Shown: piece by piece, positions 16,314 to 24,015 of the stretch
Numbering within the stretch: position 1 is the first letter of the stretch
Layout of the letters: every line of letters starts with the position of its first letter
Assembly: GCF_016427535.1 (NCBI RefSeq)
Contig: NZ_JAELXV010000001.1
Span: forward strand, 558,001 to 622,000
Source of the DNA: Hymenobacter sp. BT559
GTDB lineage: Bacteria; Bacteroidota; Bacteroidia; Cytophagales; Hymenobacteraceae
DNA: 64,000 nucleotides
Reading direction: 5' to 3'
Program-made: the position numbers and the translations under genes
Notes under the pieces: generated by a model
The model's database searches: none
What the model saw: only the letters and a program-made list of their open reading frames with translations
What the model was told of the DNA's origin: nothing

Positions 16314-16889
16314 ATGAAGCACGACAAGCTGAGTTTAATCGGCCTCCGTATCCTAGAGCTGCGCAAGGCCAAAAAGATGAGCTTGCGCGAGCTAGCCAAG
16401 CGCAGTGGTCTATCGGCGGGGCTACTCTCTAAAATCGAGAACTTCCGCACCGTGCCCTCACTGGGCGTGCTGGTCGAAATTGCCAACTCGCTGGATGTCG
16501 ATGTGGCGGTGTTGGTCAAGAATATCAACGGTGACCCAGCCGCACCTTACTTGCTCGTGCGCGCCGGCGAAGGGCGGTCTGAACAGCGCGAAGACTCTAA
16601 GGGTTTGCTCTATAGTTACTTGCTTTCGCAGGATGTTGCCGGTTATACATTGCGCGTCAACGAAGTGCTCATCAGTCCGCAAACCTACCGCAAGCCGCTT
16701 TCAACCAATGCGCTCGAACTCATCCATGTGCTGGAAGGCACGGTGCAGTACGGCTTCAAAGACGGGGAAGTGACCCTAGGGCCGGGCGATACGCTGTACT
16801 TCGATGGCCTAGCGGCTCACTCGGTGCGCAATGATACTGAGCAGCCCGCCCGCCTATTTAAAGTGTACTTGCTGCGGCCTACCGAGTAA
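16314..16889 (+). CDS. XRE-family regulator with C-terminal cupin
   Basis: A 191-residue DNA-binding protein. Residues about 10-66 form a helix-turn-helix (GLRILELRKAKKMSLRELAK... LSKIENFRTVPSLGVLVEIANSL), and residues about 115-187 a cupin_2 barrel (LSTNALELIHVLEGTVQYGF, LGPGDTLYFDGLAAHSVRN). This architecture is used by small-molecule-sensing regulators of amine, sugar-amine and phosphonate catabolism. It lies between the divergent PhnX-like gene and the FAD oxidoreductase and is probably their local regulator. Metal ligands of the cupin are partly visible (His in LIHVLEG and AAHSV). The effector is unknown; a phosphonate or aldehyde intermediate is a reasonable inference. Confidence 0.88.
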   Translation: MKHDKLSLIGLRILELRKAKKMSLRELAKRSGLSAGLLSKIENFRTVPSLGVLVEIANSLDVDVAVLVKNINGDPAAPYLLVRAGEGRSEQREDSKGLLYSYLLSQDVAGYTLRVNEVLISPQTYRKPLSTNALELIHVLEGTVQYGFKDGEVTLGPGDTLYFDGLAAHSVRNDTEQPARLFKVYLLRPTE

Positions 16890-16952
16890 GGCAGCGCTTA
16901 AAAGCCAACCTAGGGCTCGGCAGAAATAACGCAGGCATAACGCTTGCTTGTG

Positions 16953-16982
16953 TTTCATGGAAGGCAACGAGTAGTAGGTTTG
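16953..16982 (+). promoter_or_regulatory. Promoter of the FAD oxidoreductase gene
   Basis: TAGGTTTG (16975-16982) matches TAnnTTTG exactly. TTTC (16953-16956) stands 18 bp upstream as a near -33 element, with TTG at 16948 as an alternative. The predicted start of transcription near 16989 leaves a short leader before ATG 17012. This implies that the oxidase gene can be transcribed separately from the regulator gene. Confidence 0.6.
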
Positions 16983-17011
16983 TACTGCGGCACCTTACCA
17001 GCCGAACTACC

Positions 17012-18169
17012 ATGCACAACTCGTATGATGTACTAGTAGTGGGCGCGGGCGCCCTAGGTGCCTTCCACGCCTACTTTGCCTTGCAGCGCGGCCTAAAGGT
17101 GCTGCTGCTCGAAAAAGACGCCCGCCCAATGGAGGCCACCGTGCGCAACTTCGGGCAGATTATCACTTCGGGGATGGCCGAGGGCGAGTGGTTTGACTAC
17201 GCCCGCGTGAGCCTCGACACCTACCAAAAAATTCAGGCCGAATACGATATTTCCATTCGCCAGAACGGCTCGCTCTACCTGGCCTCAACGCCGCTCGAAA
17301 TGCAGGTGCTAGAGGAAAAACACGCTCGCTATCAGGACCTAGGGTATCCCTCGCGGGTGCTTACAGCAGTGCAGTGCCGCGAGCGGCTGCCCGCCGTGCA
17401 AGCGAGCTACTGCGTGGGCGGCCTGCTGTTTGAGCAGGAGGTGACTGCCGAGCCCGACCAAATGATTCACCGCCTGTTGGCCTACCTGGTGGCGCACTAC
17501 GGGCTCGACTACCGCCCCGCTACGCCGGTGCGCGAGGTCACGGCCGGCGACGCGAGCGCGACTGTCATTGACGTACGCGGCCAGCGCTACACTGCGGCCC
17601 AGGTGCTGGTGTGCAACGGCCGCGACTGCAAGGCACTATTCCCCGATGTCTTTGCTCAGAGCGACTTACAGCTGGTGAAGCTCCAGATGCTGGCCACCTA
17701 TCCATTGCCGCAGGTAATGCTGCCGGGCTCGGTGCTCACGGGGCTCAGTTTGAGGCGCTATGCGGCGTTTAAGGCGTGCCCGTCGTTTGGGCAGCTGCTG
17801 GCCGAGGATATGAACGCCGACCTGCGCACTTGGGGCATTCACATCCTGTTTAAGCAGGCGGTGGATGGCTCTATTATCATCGGTGACACCCACGAGTACG
17901 CCGACCTGGCGCAGGCCGACGACCTGGATTTTAACAACGCCGACTACCTCAACCAGCTCATGCTCACCGAGGCCCGCCGCATTGTGCACCTGCCCGACTG
18001 GCGCATGCAGCGCGCCTGGAACGGCTACTACACCCAAAGCAAGTCGGCCGAGGTATTTCAACACTCGCCTGACCCGCGCATTCACATCGTCACGGGCATC
18101 GGCGGCAAGGGCATGACGAGCGCCTGCGGCTTTGCCCAGCACAGCGTGGCTCAGCTAGGGTTAGGGTAG
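17012..18169 (+). CDS. FAD-dependent oxidoreductase of the aminophosphonate-associated family (TIGR03364 type)
   Basis: A 385-residue DAO-superfamily flavoprotein. The N-terminal dinucleotide motif is VVGAGALGAFHA (Gly11/13/16), followed by LLLEKD binding the FAD ribose and the family-typical ATVRNFGQI. The C-terminal FAD segment is VTGIGGKGMTSACGFAQ. This family is associated by gene neighbourhood with PhnX-like hydrolases. Described members oxidise 2-aminoethylphosphonate or its N-methyl derivative to phosphonoacetaldehyde (recalled; not verified here). The PhnX-like gene next door would consume that aldehyde, giving a two-step C-P cleavage route independent of PhnW. No transmembrane segment is seen, so it is cytoplasmic. 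A generic glycine/D-amino-acid oxidase is the alternative if the context is misleading. Confidence 0.87.
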   Translation: MHNSYDVLVVGAGALGAFHAYFALQRGLKVLLLEKDARPMEATVRNFGQIITSGMAEGEWFDYARVSLDTYQKIQAEYDISIRQNGSLYLASTPLEMQVLEEKHARYQDLGYPSRVLTAVQCRERLPAVQASYCVGGLLFEQEVTAEPDQMIHRLLAYLVAHYGLDYRPATPVREVTAGDASATVIDVRGQRYTAAQVLVCNGRDCKALFPDVFAQSDLQLVKLQMLATYPLPQVMLPGSVLTGLSLRRYAAFKACPSFGQLLAEDMNADLRTWGIHILFKQAVDGSIIIGDTHEYADLAQADDLDFNNADYLNQLMLTEARRIVHLPDWRMQRAWNGYYTQSKSAEVFQHSPDPRIHIVTGIGGKGMTSACGFAQHSVAQLGLG

Positions 18170-18210
18170 GTACTACTCAAGCCGCTGCCTTCTCAATGAT
18201 GGCTTATCCA

Positions 18211-18260
18211 TAAACCAGAAAGCGGCCTTGCTTACTCAAGCAAGGCCGCTTTCTGGTTTA
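18211..18260. terminator. Bidirectional intrinsic terminator, 23-bp perfect stem
   Basis: TAAACCAGAAAGCGGCCTTG-CTT (18211-18233) pairs perfectly with 18238-18260 around loop ACTC. It lies between the convergent FAD oxidoreductase (+) and AbiEi-like (-) genes, so it can stop both transcripts. Confidence 0.85.
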
Positions 18261-18269
18261 CGGTGTATT

Positions 18270-19361
18270 TCAAGCCAGCAGCTCACCTAGGTAGCGGGCG
18301 TGCAACTCAAGCGCAAGCGCCTCGGTGGCCGGGGTTGGACTAGCCAATAAATCGGCGTACACGAGCAGCGGCGGTACGCAGCGTGGGTCGGTGGGCGCAA
18401 AGCAGGTAGCTGGCGCAAAGGCATTAAGGAGTTCGATAGAGCCCTTGGGGCTGGGCACCAGGTCCAGCTGCCGCACTAGCTGCGGGCGGGGCAGCTGGCT
18501 GTGAAGTGTAAGGCTAGTGGGCGGCGTGGGGCTGCCGAGCAGCAGATGCGCCGCGGCCTCGCCGCTCCAGAGGCATTCGGCCGGCAGGGTCCGCTGCGTC
18601 CAGTCGGCCAGCAGGATAGGGCAGCGCGGGCGGTAGCGCTGCGCATTGAGGCGGCGGCGCAGGGTGCCAGCGTAGTGCGTGAGCCAGTACCGGGCCGGTG
18701 CCGGCAGCAGCAGCGGGCTCGCGCCCAGGGGCGCCTCATCGTGCCAAAAGCCCTGCGCGGCCAGGCTGCGCAGTACCTGCCGCACCACCTCTACCGGCAG
18801 CTGGGTGTGCGCCGCCAGCCGCGGCACCGAGTAGGCCGCTAGGTCGGGCGCAAGCACCAGCTGAAATAGCAGCCGCAGCAGCTGCACGTGCCACGCCGGG
18901 CTCGACACCACCAGCTCGGCGGGTGCCGGGGGCGTGCGGCTGTGCGTGCGGGCCAGCAGCTCGGGGTGCTGAAACCAAGCATTGCCCGCCGCGTCGGCGT
19001 AGCGGGTACCTTGCGCCCGCAGCTGGGCACCTAGGGCGCGCGGCACGTGGTCGTACACCAGCAGCGGGGGGTAGTCGGTGGCCGCCGCTTGGGGTGGGGG
19101 CGCCCCCGCCACCGAGGGCGTGGCCAGCAGGCGTACCACTGAGCCTATCTGCCACACCTGGGCCTCGGGCTGGCTGGCGGCCCACGCCCGCACGGGCAGC
19201 GCCAAGCGGCGTTGCAAGCACTGGCGCACGCGTTCCAGCAAGCCGCTGGGAGAGGAAAAAGCTAACGTAGCCACCTGAATAATAGAGGCAGTGCCCGCGC
19301 CCGGAGCCGGAGCTGGCGAGGTTGCCAAATTCTCTTTAGAAACAGAAAGCCAGGGCCGCAC
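18270..19361 (-). CDS. AbiEi-like (type IV antitoxin family) protein, orphan
   Basis: A protein of up to 363 residues. Recognisable parts are a central 'LLVYDHVPRALGAQLRAQGT' and 'YADAAGNAWFQHPELL' segment, a winged-helix-like region (PRLAAHTQLPVEVVRQVLRSLAAQGF) and a C-terminal PPLLVYADLLASPTPATEALA motif ending in HARYLGELL. These resemble proteins called type IV toxin-antitoxin AbiEi family antitoxin in Bacteroidota. In AbiE systems the antitoxin is a DNA-binding repressor of its operon paired with the nucleotidyltransferase toxin AbiEii. No AbiEii-type gene adjoins it here, so it is an orphan or a standalone regulator. The start is uncertain: the GTG at 19361 lies in the terminator loop of the upstream gene. 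GTG 19274 (VATLAFSSPSGLLERV...) is a more likely start. Alanine/arginine content is very high. Confidence 0.6.
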   Translation of the reverse strand: MRPWLSVSKENLATSPAPAPGAGTASIIQVATLAFSSPSGLLERVRQCLQRRLALPVRAWAASQPEAQVWQIGSVVRLLATPSVAGAPPPQAAATDYPPLLVYDHVPRALGAQLRAQGTRYADAAGNAWFQHPELLARTHSRTPPAPAELVVSSPAWHVQLLRLLFQLVLAPDLAAYSVPRLAAHTQLPVEVVRQVLRSLAAQGFWHDEAPLGASPLLLPAPARYWLTHYAGTLRRRLNAQRYRPRCPILLADWTQRTLPAECLWSGEAAAHLLLGSPTPPTSLTLHSQLPRPQLVRQLDLVPSPKGSIELLNAFAPATCFAPTDPRCVPPLLVYADLLASPTPATEALALELHARYLGELLA

Positions 19362-19376
19362 GGCAGCCCTGGCTTT
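19346..19376 (-). terminator. Intrinsic terminator after beta-helix lipoprotein 2
   Basis: AAAGCCAGGGC (19346-19356) pairs with GCCCTGGCTTT (19366-19376) across a 9-nt loop. On the minus strand the stem lies 44 bp after the stop of the 19420-20931 gene, and overlaps the longest form of the next ORF. Confidence 0.7.
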
Positions 19377-19419
19377 GGTACAGCGTGGTGCTAAGCAGCA
19401 CCTTGGCGAAAGAAAGAAG

Positions 19420-20931
19420 CTAGTACTCGGTGTTCTGCGGGTCGAAGTTGGTCCAGCCAGCCAGCCAGTTGCTGCTGGTGGTAGCGCTGGGGTCGAAGGC
19501 CCCGATGTAGGTCACAGGCGTGAAGAAGCTATCGGTGAGCTTGCTGTCAGTGAAGCTGGCAGGCACCGTGCTCACGATGGGCGAGGCCGTGCGAGGCACG
19601 AAGCTCGGCGAGGTGAGGTTGAAGGGGTTTAGCAACTGTACGTTGTCGGCAGTAGCGTAACGGCGGTTGGCATTGGCGGTGGCCTTGAACCAGGTGAGCG
19701 GTCCCACGGCGCTGCTCCAAGCAGCTGTGTCGCTGCTCATAGTATTATTAGGAGTCAGGTTGCTATTACCTAGGGTAGGCCCGACATACAGAATGTTACG
19801 CTGCCCGGCCGTCGAGTTGGAGTTGCTCAGGGCACCAGCCACGATGTTGTTCTTAAAGCGAGCGTCGCCGTTGGCAATGGTAGCTGCTGTTACACCGCCG
19901 TCGATGAGGACGTTAGTGGGATAGCCGATGATGACTGAGTTCATCAGGCTCTGGGCCGAGTTGGCACGCAGGTGCACGCCAGCCGTGTACTGCGGGCTAT
20001 AGACTGCTGCACCGGGATTCAGGATAGGACCAATGGCCGTAACGTTAGAAAACACGGCTGAGGTCCGGGGAGAGTTGGTCGAGCCGCCGCTGTCATTGTT
20101 CGACTCAAAGGCCTTAGAGCCTGACTGGTCGGCCTGCAGGGGGTCGCGCAGCGACACCGCAAACTGTACCTTGCCCGAGAACCCTAGGTCGGTATCGAAG
20201 TCGTCGTCGAAAGTGCGGTGAGTTACTAAGTACTTGGCGTTCACGGTACCGCCAAACCACTCAATAGCATCATCGCCCGAGTACGATACTTGCACGTGGT
20301 CAATGGTAGTGCCGCTGCCCACGCCGCCCAGCGTTAGGCCATTTACTTCATTATTAGGCGTGAATGCCACACCAGCAAACTCGATGCGCACGTATTGAAA
20401 TACGCCCGAGTTGTCGGCAGCGTCGATGCCGCCGTAGGTAGTCCGAACGCCGCCTTCCGCCAACTGCTTGCCAGTAGTCGTATTAACCGGGGCATTGCCG
20501 GTGATGATTACGCCACCCCAGTCGCCGTAGTTGCGCGAGCCCTTGGGCTGGTTGGAGGTGAAAATAATGGGCTTAGCCGCCGTGCCCATGGCCATAATCT
20601 TGGCGCCGGGCTCTATAATGAGCGCACCTTTGGTATCCTTATCACCCACGATAACAGTGCCGGGCTCAATAGTAAGCGTGGCACCGGAGCCCACATAGAC
20701 AAAGCCTTTGAGTAGATACTTATTATTAGCCGTCCAAGTCGTGTTGGTCGTGATACCCGCAGACCCCGTTTCTACCGTCACGGTCGGCTTGGTGGTGGTA
20801 GTGGGGTTGGTAGGATTCGTGCTAGTGCCGTTGCCCTGGAGGTTGGGTGCTGGCGTGATGTCCTTCGTTTCGCAAGCGGCCAAGCCGAGCAGCGTGGCGA
20901 GCAGGGCAACGGAAAGGGTGTTCTTTTTCAT
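19420..20931 (-). CDS. Beta-helix surface lipoprotein paired with TonB receptor (second copy)
   Basis: A 503-residue lipoprotein (MKKNTLSVALLATLLGLAAC, Cys20) with a Thr/Pro/Asn-rich linker at about 30-55. A long parallel-beta-helix-like domain follows: FVYVGSGATLTIEPGTVIVGD, GALIIEPGAKIMAMGTAAKPI, GDWGGVIITGNAPV, and repeated Asn-rich rungs. It shares the opening rung pattern (LTIEPG...GAKIMAxG) and the WGG motif with the lipoprotein at 2668-4062, but is longer. It follows the TonB receptor at 21022-23850 by 90 bp on the same strand, repeating the receptor/lipoprotein arrangement at the left edge. Related proteins are often mislabelled as transporters. A capture or binding role is inferred; no catalytic residues are recognised. 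Confidence 0.78.
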   Translation of the reverse strand: MKKNTLSVALLATLLGLAACETKDITPAPNLQGNGTSTNPTNPTTTTKPTVTVETGSAGITTNTTWTANNKYLLKGFVYVGSGATLTIEPGTVIVGDKDTKGALIIEPGAKIMAMGTAAKPIIFTSNQPKGSRNYGDWGGVIITGNAPVNTTTGKQLAEGGVRTTYGGIDAADNSGVFQYVRIEFAGVAFTPNNEVNGLTLGGVGSGTTIDHVQVSYSGDDAIEWFGGTVNAKYLVTHRTFDDDFDTDLGFSGKVQFAVSLRDPLQADQSGSKAFESNNDSGGSTNSPRTSAVFSNVTAIGPILNPGAAVYSPQYTAGVHLRANSAQSLMNSVIIGYPTNVLIDGGVTAATIANGDARFKNNIVAGALSNSNSTAGQRNILYVGPTLGNSNLTPNNTMSSDTAAWSSAVGPLTWFKATANANRRYATADNVQLLNPFNLTSPSFVPRTASPIVSTVPASFTDSKLTDSFFTPVTYIGAFDPSATTSSNWLAGWTNFDPQNTEY

Positions 20932-21021
20932 GAGAAAAAGCTGAAATGAATTTGAGTTTTAACGGCTAGACTAATAGGGCAGAAGGCGGAGTGCGAGGCG
21001 GCTCATCTCCGGCAGAGGCAC

Positions 21022-23850
21022 CTAAGGCACTGGCGTGGCTGGGCGCGGCTGCAGGCTAAAGCGCAGACCTAGGGTGTAATAAGTGCCGCGTCGGTAGCTC
21101 GCCAGCGAGGGGTCGGCGGCGGTGTACTTGCCATCGCGGGCGTAATCCTGTACCAGATTCACGCGCTGGTTCAGCAGGTCTTGCACGCCGGCATTGAAGG
21201 AGAGGCTCGGCGTAATGGTCTTGGTTAGCGACAGGTCGATGGTGTGGCGCGGCAGCTCCACCACATCGGGGTACTGGTCGGAGCCCGCAAACAGGATGCG
21301 CGGCCCAAACACGTTGTAGAGCGCCGTTACCTGCCACGAGTTGTCGGGGGTGTTGAAGTACAGGCCACCGTTGTACACGTAGGGCGACTGGCCTTGCAGG
21401 GCGCGCTTGTTGTTCCAGGACACAAAGCCATCGCCTAGGGTCACCTGGCTCTTGATGAGCGAGACGTTGCCCACTACCGAGAGGTTTTTAAGCCGTTCAT
21501 CTACAAAGGCTAGGTTCTTTTTCACGTCCAGCTCCACGCCGTAGGCGTAGGCGCTCGGCGCATTGGCGAAGGTGTAGGCCAGGTTCGTGGTTAGCACTAC
21601 CACGTTCTCGATGGGGTTCGAGAAGTTCTTGTAAAACGCCCCGATGTGTACCAGCTCGCCGGGAGTGGGGTACCACTCGTAGCGCAGGTCGAAGTTGTCG
21701 ATGCTGGCCACCTTAAGCGGGGTGGTGGGGTTGAGGTACAACGAGCCGTAGTTCAGCACGTTGAAGTCAAAGTCGTAGTAAAAGAACGGCGCCGCTTCGC
21801 GGAACTCGGGCCGGTTGAGGCTGCGGCCGTAGGAGGCGCGCACTAGGTTGGTGGCGTTGAGGTTATAGCTCAGGTTGGCCGAGGGCAGCACGAAGTTGGT
21901 GGGCGTGCGCTGGGTCACCGGCTGGCCGTTGAGGCCGGTTTCGATAAACTGCACGTTGCGCTCGTAGCGGGCGCCGGTCACCAGCTTCAGCTTGTCGGTA
22001 AACGGAATGTTGAGCGACAAGTAGAACGCTTCCAGCTCGTTGTGCGCCCCGTAGCGGTAGGTCGAGTTCAGGTCCTCATCGACCCGGAAGCCATCGGAAC
22101 CGATGTTTTGAGGCGAGAAGATGTTGCCCACGTTCTCGTTTTTCAGCCCTTGCATACCGCCCGAGTTGAGCGAGTAGCCAAAGGCCCGGGCCCGGAAGGC
22201 GCGGCGGCGGTACTCTAGGTAGGTGCCGGCCCCGATTTCCACCTTGCGGTCGGCCACGTCCACGGTGCGTTTCAGGTTGGCGTTCAGCGTGAAGGTGTGC
22301 TCGCTCAGCTTCTGGTACAGGCGGCCGGCGTTGTTGACATCGACCTGGCCAGCGGCGGGCGTCAGCGCGGTTTGGATTTCGGGCGAGCTATCGGTGCCGG
22401 GCGTAATCTGGTACGACAGGCGGCGCAAGTCGGGCTCGTTACGCGCCGAGTAGCCGTAGCCGCCCACCCAATCGAAGCTGGTTTTCTCGTCGGCTGCCTT
22501 GTGGGTACCAGCCACCTGGCTGGTGTAGGTGGTGCGGCCCTGGTAGCCTTGCAGGTAGCTGCGGCGGTTGAGGACGTTGTTATCGTCGGCGCCGTCGCGG
22601 GTTACCTGCTGGTTGCGCGCTTGCTGGCTATACAAGTTGCGCCACTCGAGGCGGCCCCCATGAGGCAGCACCAGGCTGAAGTTCTGAATGGCACCTAGGC
22701 GAATGTTCTGCGTCGATTGGTCGTCGCGGAACTGGTCGGTGCGCTGGCCCGACGCGTCAGCCTGGTTGCGGTTGATGTTGAAGCGCGTGTAGGAATTGGT
22801 GTAGTTCACCGACGACACGCTGCCGATTTCGAGCTCACCTAGCTTTATCTGCGTTAGATACGCCGCGTTGAAGCGCATATCTGGCATGGCCTTGGTCTTG
22901 AAAATGCCGAAGTTGTTGTCGAGCTGCTTGGCGTAGAAGTCGCGCTCGTACTGCTGGTAGGCGGTGCTCAGGGGCGGCATGCCGTTGGGCAGGTCGCGTT
23001 TGGTGGCGCCAAAGCCGAGGGCGTCGCCCGTCTGGGGCCGGTCGGTAAAGAAGTCGCGGCCAGTAGTACCCTGGCGGTAGCCCGACGAGTAGTTGACCGT
23101 GAACTGCTTTTCGTTGAAAATCGGCTTGCGCAGGTATACTTTCACCAAGCCACCGGCAAAGTCGCCGGGCAGCTCGGGCGAAGGGTCTTTAAACACCAGC
23201 ACCCGGTCGATGAGCGAGCTGGGCACGATGTCGAACGAGAACGACTTGCGGTCAGTTTCCGAGCTGGGCGCCGTCACATCGTTGAGCCACACCGTGTTGT
23301 AGCGGTCGCTCAGGCCCCGCACCTGGATAAAGCGGTTGTCAACCACCGTCACGCCCGGAATGCGGCGCACCACCTCAGCCGCGTCGCGGTCCTGGGTTTT
23401 CACAATCTGCTCCGACGAAATGCCGCTGACTACCACGTTGGCCTGCCGGATTTCGTTGATTACCGACACCTCCGTATTGGTGCGGCGCACGCCGCTCACG
23501 CTTACTTCGCCGAGCTGGGTGTTGTCGGGGTCGAGTTTGCCGTCGAGCACCGTCGTTTTGCCAGCAGTCACCACTACTTTCGGCACGGTCAGCGGCTTAT
23601 AGGACACCGACGAGATGATGACCGTGTAGGTACCAGCCGGCACGTTGGTCAGCAGGTAGTGGCCTTTTTCGTCGGTGGGTGCCGCCAGCGTGGTGTTTTC
23701 CAGTCGCACCGTGCCGCCGATGATGCCTTCCTGGTTTTTGGCATCTTTGTAGGTGCCTTCGATGCGGCCCGTGCTCTGCGCCAGCACAATGCTAGCGGGA
23801 GTCACGCAAAGGAGCAGCACGTAAAATGCTTTTGTAGCAGTGTTTTGCAT
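21022..23850 (-). CDS. TonB-dependent receptor with carboxypeptidase-regulatory domain
   Basis: A 942-residue outer-membrane receptor. It has a signal peptide to about residue 25 (SIVLAQ) and a CarboxypepD_reg-like domain at about 26-110 (GRIEGTYKDAKNQEGIIGGTVRLENTTL). A TonB-box-like LGEVSVSG follows, then a plug with RGLSDRYNTVWLNDVTAPSSE and GDFAGGLVKVYLRK. The barrel ends YTLGLRFSLQPRPATPVP, slightly beyond the usual terminal aromatic. The plug pattern is the same as in the receptor at 1-2495, and each is followed by a beta-helix lipoprotein, so the two modules look paralogous. The ligand is unknown. Confidence 0.92.
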   Translation of the reverse strand: MQNTATKAFYVLLLCVTPASIVLAQSTGRIEGTYKDAKNQEGIIGGTVRLENTTLAAPTDEKGHYLLTNVPAGTYTVIISSVSYKPLTVPKVVVTAGKTTVLDGKLDPDNTQLGEVSVSGVRRTNTEVSVINEIRQANVVVSGISSEQIVKTQDRDAAEVVRRIPGVTVVDNRFIQVRGLSDRYNTVWLNDVTAPSSETDRKSFSFDIVPSSLIDRVLVFKDPSPELPGDFAGGLVKVYLRKPIFNEKQFTVNYSSGYRQGTTGRDFFTDRPQTGDALGFGATKRDLPNGMPPLSTAYQQYERDFYAKQLDNNFGIFKTKAMPDMRFNAAYLTQIKLGELEIGSVSSVNYTNSYTRFNINRNQADASGQRTDQFRDDQSTQNIRLGAIQNFSLVLPHGGRLEWRNLYSQQARNQQVTRDGADDNNVLNRRSYLQGYQGRTTYTSQVAGTHKAADEKTSFDWVGGYGYSARNEPDLRRLSYQITPGTDSSPEIQTALTPAAGQVDVNNAGRLYQKLSEHTFTLNANLKRTVDVADRKVEIGAGTYLEYRRRAFRARAFGYSLNSGGMQGLKNENVGNIFSPQNIGSDGFRVDEDLNSTYRYGAHNELEAFYLSLNIPFTDKLKLVTGARYERNVQFIETGLNGQPVTQRTPTNFVLPSANLSYNLNATNLVRASYGRSLNRPEFREAAPFFYYDFDFNVLNYGSLYLNPTTPLKVASIDNFDLRYEWYPTPGELVHIGAFYKNFSNPIENVVVLTTNLAYTFANAPSAYAYGVELDVKKNLAFVDERLKNLSVVGNVSLIKSQVTLGDGFVSWNNKRALQGQSPYVYNGGLYFNTPDNSWQVTALYNVFGPRILFAGSDQYPDVVELPRHTIDLSLTKTITPSLSFNAGVQDLLNQRVNLVQDYARDGKYTAADPSLASYRRGTYYTLGLRFSLQPRPATPVP

Positions 23851-24015
23851 AACGGCTACAAAATTCCCGGGCCTCTATTACCCTAATGTGACGGCTACAT
23901 TACAAAATGAATTTAACATGAACTAAGCTGTCACCAGGCCGTACACGGCGCTAGCGAAAGTGAGTGGATTATTTTGCTATAAGTGAGGCAGCCAATGAGT
24001 TAGCTTGCGGATGCG

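Noticed and set aside
1..18169. C-P lyase (phnGHIJKLM) or phnW genes
   Set aside because: I looked for their hallmark motifs in all genes of the locus and saw none; the route proposed relies on HD and HAD/FAD enzymes only.
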